Below, piece by piece: positions 63,054-64,000 of a stretch of 64,000 nt of DNA. Made by a program: the position numbers and the translations under genes. How positions within the stretch are numbered: position 1 is the stretch's first letter; every line of letters starts with the position of its first letter. This stretch comes from Fasciola hepatica (taxonomy: Eukaryota; Platyhelminthes; Trematoda; Plagiorchiida; Fasciolidae), in the NCBI GenBank assembly GCA_948099385.1, contig CANUEZ040000071.1:1302001-1366000 (forward strand). The letters run 5' to 3'. The notes beneath the pieces are model-generated. The model was not told the DNA's origin, searched no databases, and saw only the letters and a list, made by a program, of their open reading frames with translations.

Positions 63054-64000
63054 TCAGTGACGTGGACCTGTGAAAGGGTGATTAGCTATTTGGTCACGGT
63101 TGTGGAGGGCCCCGGCCAGGAAAAAATGAGACCTTGACTGCAGGCAACCTACCCGTTGGGCAGAATCAGTATAAGGCCGGTAGGTGGGCTTTGGAGTGGA
63201 GGTACTTCGGTGAGTAGCTAGGAAGTAGTATGGGATGAGGGGTGGGAAAGGGGCGGCGAAATTTGGAAAGGTTTGGAGGCTCATAAGGGGTGCGGGAGCT
63301 GACAAGTGGGGAGAGTTAGTAGGCGGGGCGAGGAAGCGGGATACAGATACGAACTTGAAGTATCTGCTAGGGTACGTAAGTGGCACTTCGGAATTAGATA
63401 AGGGTTGGCGGAGGGGAGCAGAGGGGAACACCTGGAGCATGCTGAAGCTGTGTTATGGAGAGCTGATGTCTGGGGGGCAGGAAGGGATATAGGGTAGCAA
63501 CGGAGATGGAGGATTGGTATGACCCATTTGATTTGAGAGAGAGAAAGACAGTGGAAGTGGGTGTGAGGCAATGGGAGGTGGCGCGGCACTGGCATGGCTC
63601 CGAAGGTTGCTCCTACTTATAGGGACAATGGCTTTAGACGAATCTGGATGGTGGCCCAACTGGTTTGCTCCTGCAGGGTCCTACAGTACGCCATAAGCAA
63701 ATGCCGATTGAGAGTGGGGGCTAATGGATGGAGTAGTTAGTTGAACAAGTGCGGACCTGGTAGGATTACCAGGCAAGCTCATCGAAAGATTGGAGGGGCA
63801 CCGACGAAGATAACTACGAAGTTTCGCGGCTGAGCTAGCAGCAGGTGGGTAGTTTGTGGGGTGGTGAGAGCAAGGGCGGTGGTTGATAACACTTGTCAAC
63901 GGTTCGGATGACTGATGGGAAGTAGTGCGGCGGGGGACGGTGGTTGTACCAGGGTCTTATCTTGGCTCTGAGGCTGTGATGGGGGAGGGCGGATTAAATA
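63054..64000 (-). pseudogene. F3 ORF1-like Pro/Ser-rich region
   Basis: Minus frames (63054-63440, 63281-63595, 63681-63899) give Pro/Ser/His-rich text (PNFAAPFPPLIPYYFLATHR). The composition and position match F1 ORF1. No recognisable domain. The end is outside the window. Confidence 0.4.

Larger units (their letters stand above)
61003..64000 (-). mobile_element. LINE F3 (Pro-rich ORF1 type), decayed, leaves window
   Basis: A minus-strand LINE has ORF1-like Pro/Ser-rich text (64,000-63,054), endonuclease (62,861-61,918), linker and RT start (61,921-61,005). It is cut at 61,003 by BEL3. The block order is the same as in F1. It runs off the right edge. Frames are much broken. Confidence 0.75.

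Overview
The window looks like flatworm genomic DNA, most likely from a tapeworm and possibly a diphyllobothriidean. I base this on the mix of retroelement families (RTE-like and CR1-like LINEs, a CsRn1-like Ty3/gypsy element, several BEL/Pao copies, Pro-rich-ORF1 LINEs) and on recalled similarity of the RTE endonuclease motifs; I could not run a search. There are no bacterial or viral operons. Almost everything recognisable is mobile DNA, much of it nested or broken. I see one good candidate for a host coding exon (2218-3078, minus).

Layout. 1-5.8 kb: low-information DNA with a CT/AT microsatellite, the candidate exon, a LINE reverse-transcriptase fossil and a gypsy integrase fossil. 5.8-16.7 kb: an RTE-like cluster. 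Element C (plus) has lost its core. Element A copy 2 (minus) has lost its 3' half. Element B (minus) is split by a second, nearly full-length element A (10215-13933) flanked by a 7-bp target-site duplication. A short inverted A tail, a gypsy fossil and another LINE tail follow. 16.7-18.7 kb: a tRNA-Gly-derived SINE-like unit, then mostly unassigned DNA. 18.7-29.1 kb: CR1-like LINEs arranged head-to-tail on the minus strand with CTGAA repeats at the joints, plus a young 4,650-bp Ty3/gypsy element (22818-27467) inserted in one of them.

29.1-40.4 kb: two BEL/Pao elements in opposite orientation (29081-34195 plus, 34196-37840 minus) meet at 34195/34196. They are followed by a CR1-like LINE that carries a solo BEL-type LTR with a perfect 5-bp duplication. 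40.4-44.0 kb: nothing recognised. 44.0-52.7 kb: two related LINEs in tandem (F2, F1, plus). 52.7-56.9 kb: nothing recognised. 56.9-61.0 kb: a third BEL/Pao copy (minus). 61.0-64.0 kb: a third F-type LINE (minus), running off the end of the window.

No element seen here is intact. All three BEL copies carry different internal deletions. One BEL RT and the RTE A RT have an Asp-to-Gly change in the catalytic motif. The gypsy pol has two stops and a frameshift despite near-identical LTRs. The strongest leads are the 540-bp perfectly identical tract shared by two otherwise diverged RTE copies, the head-to-tail CR1 array, the mosaic LTR and chimeric gag/pol of the minus-strand BEL copy, and the nested insertions whose order can be read from duplications.
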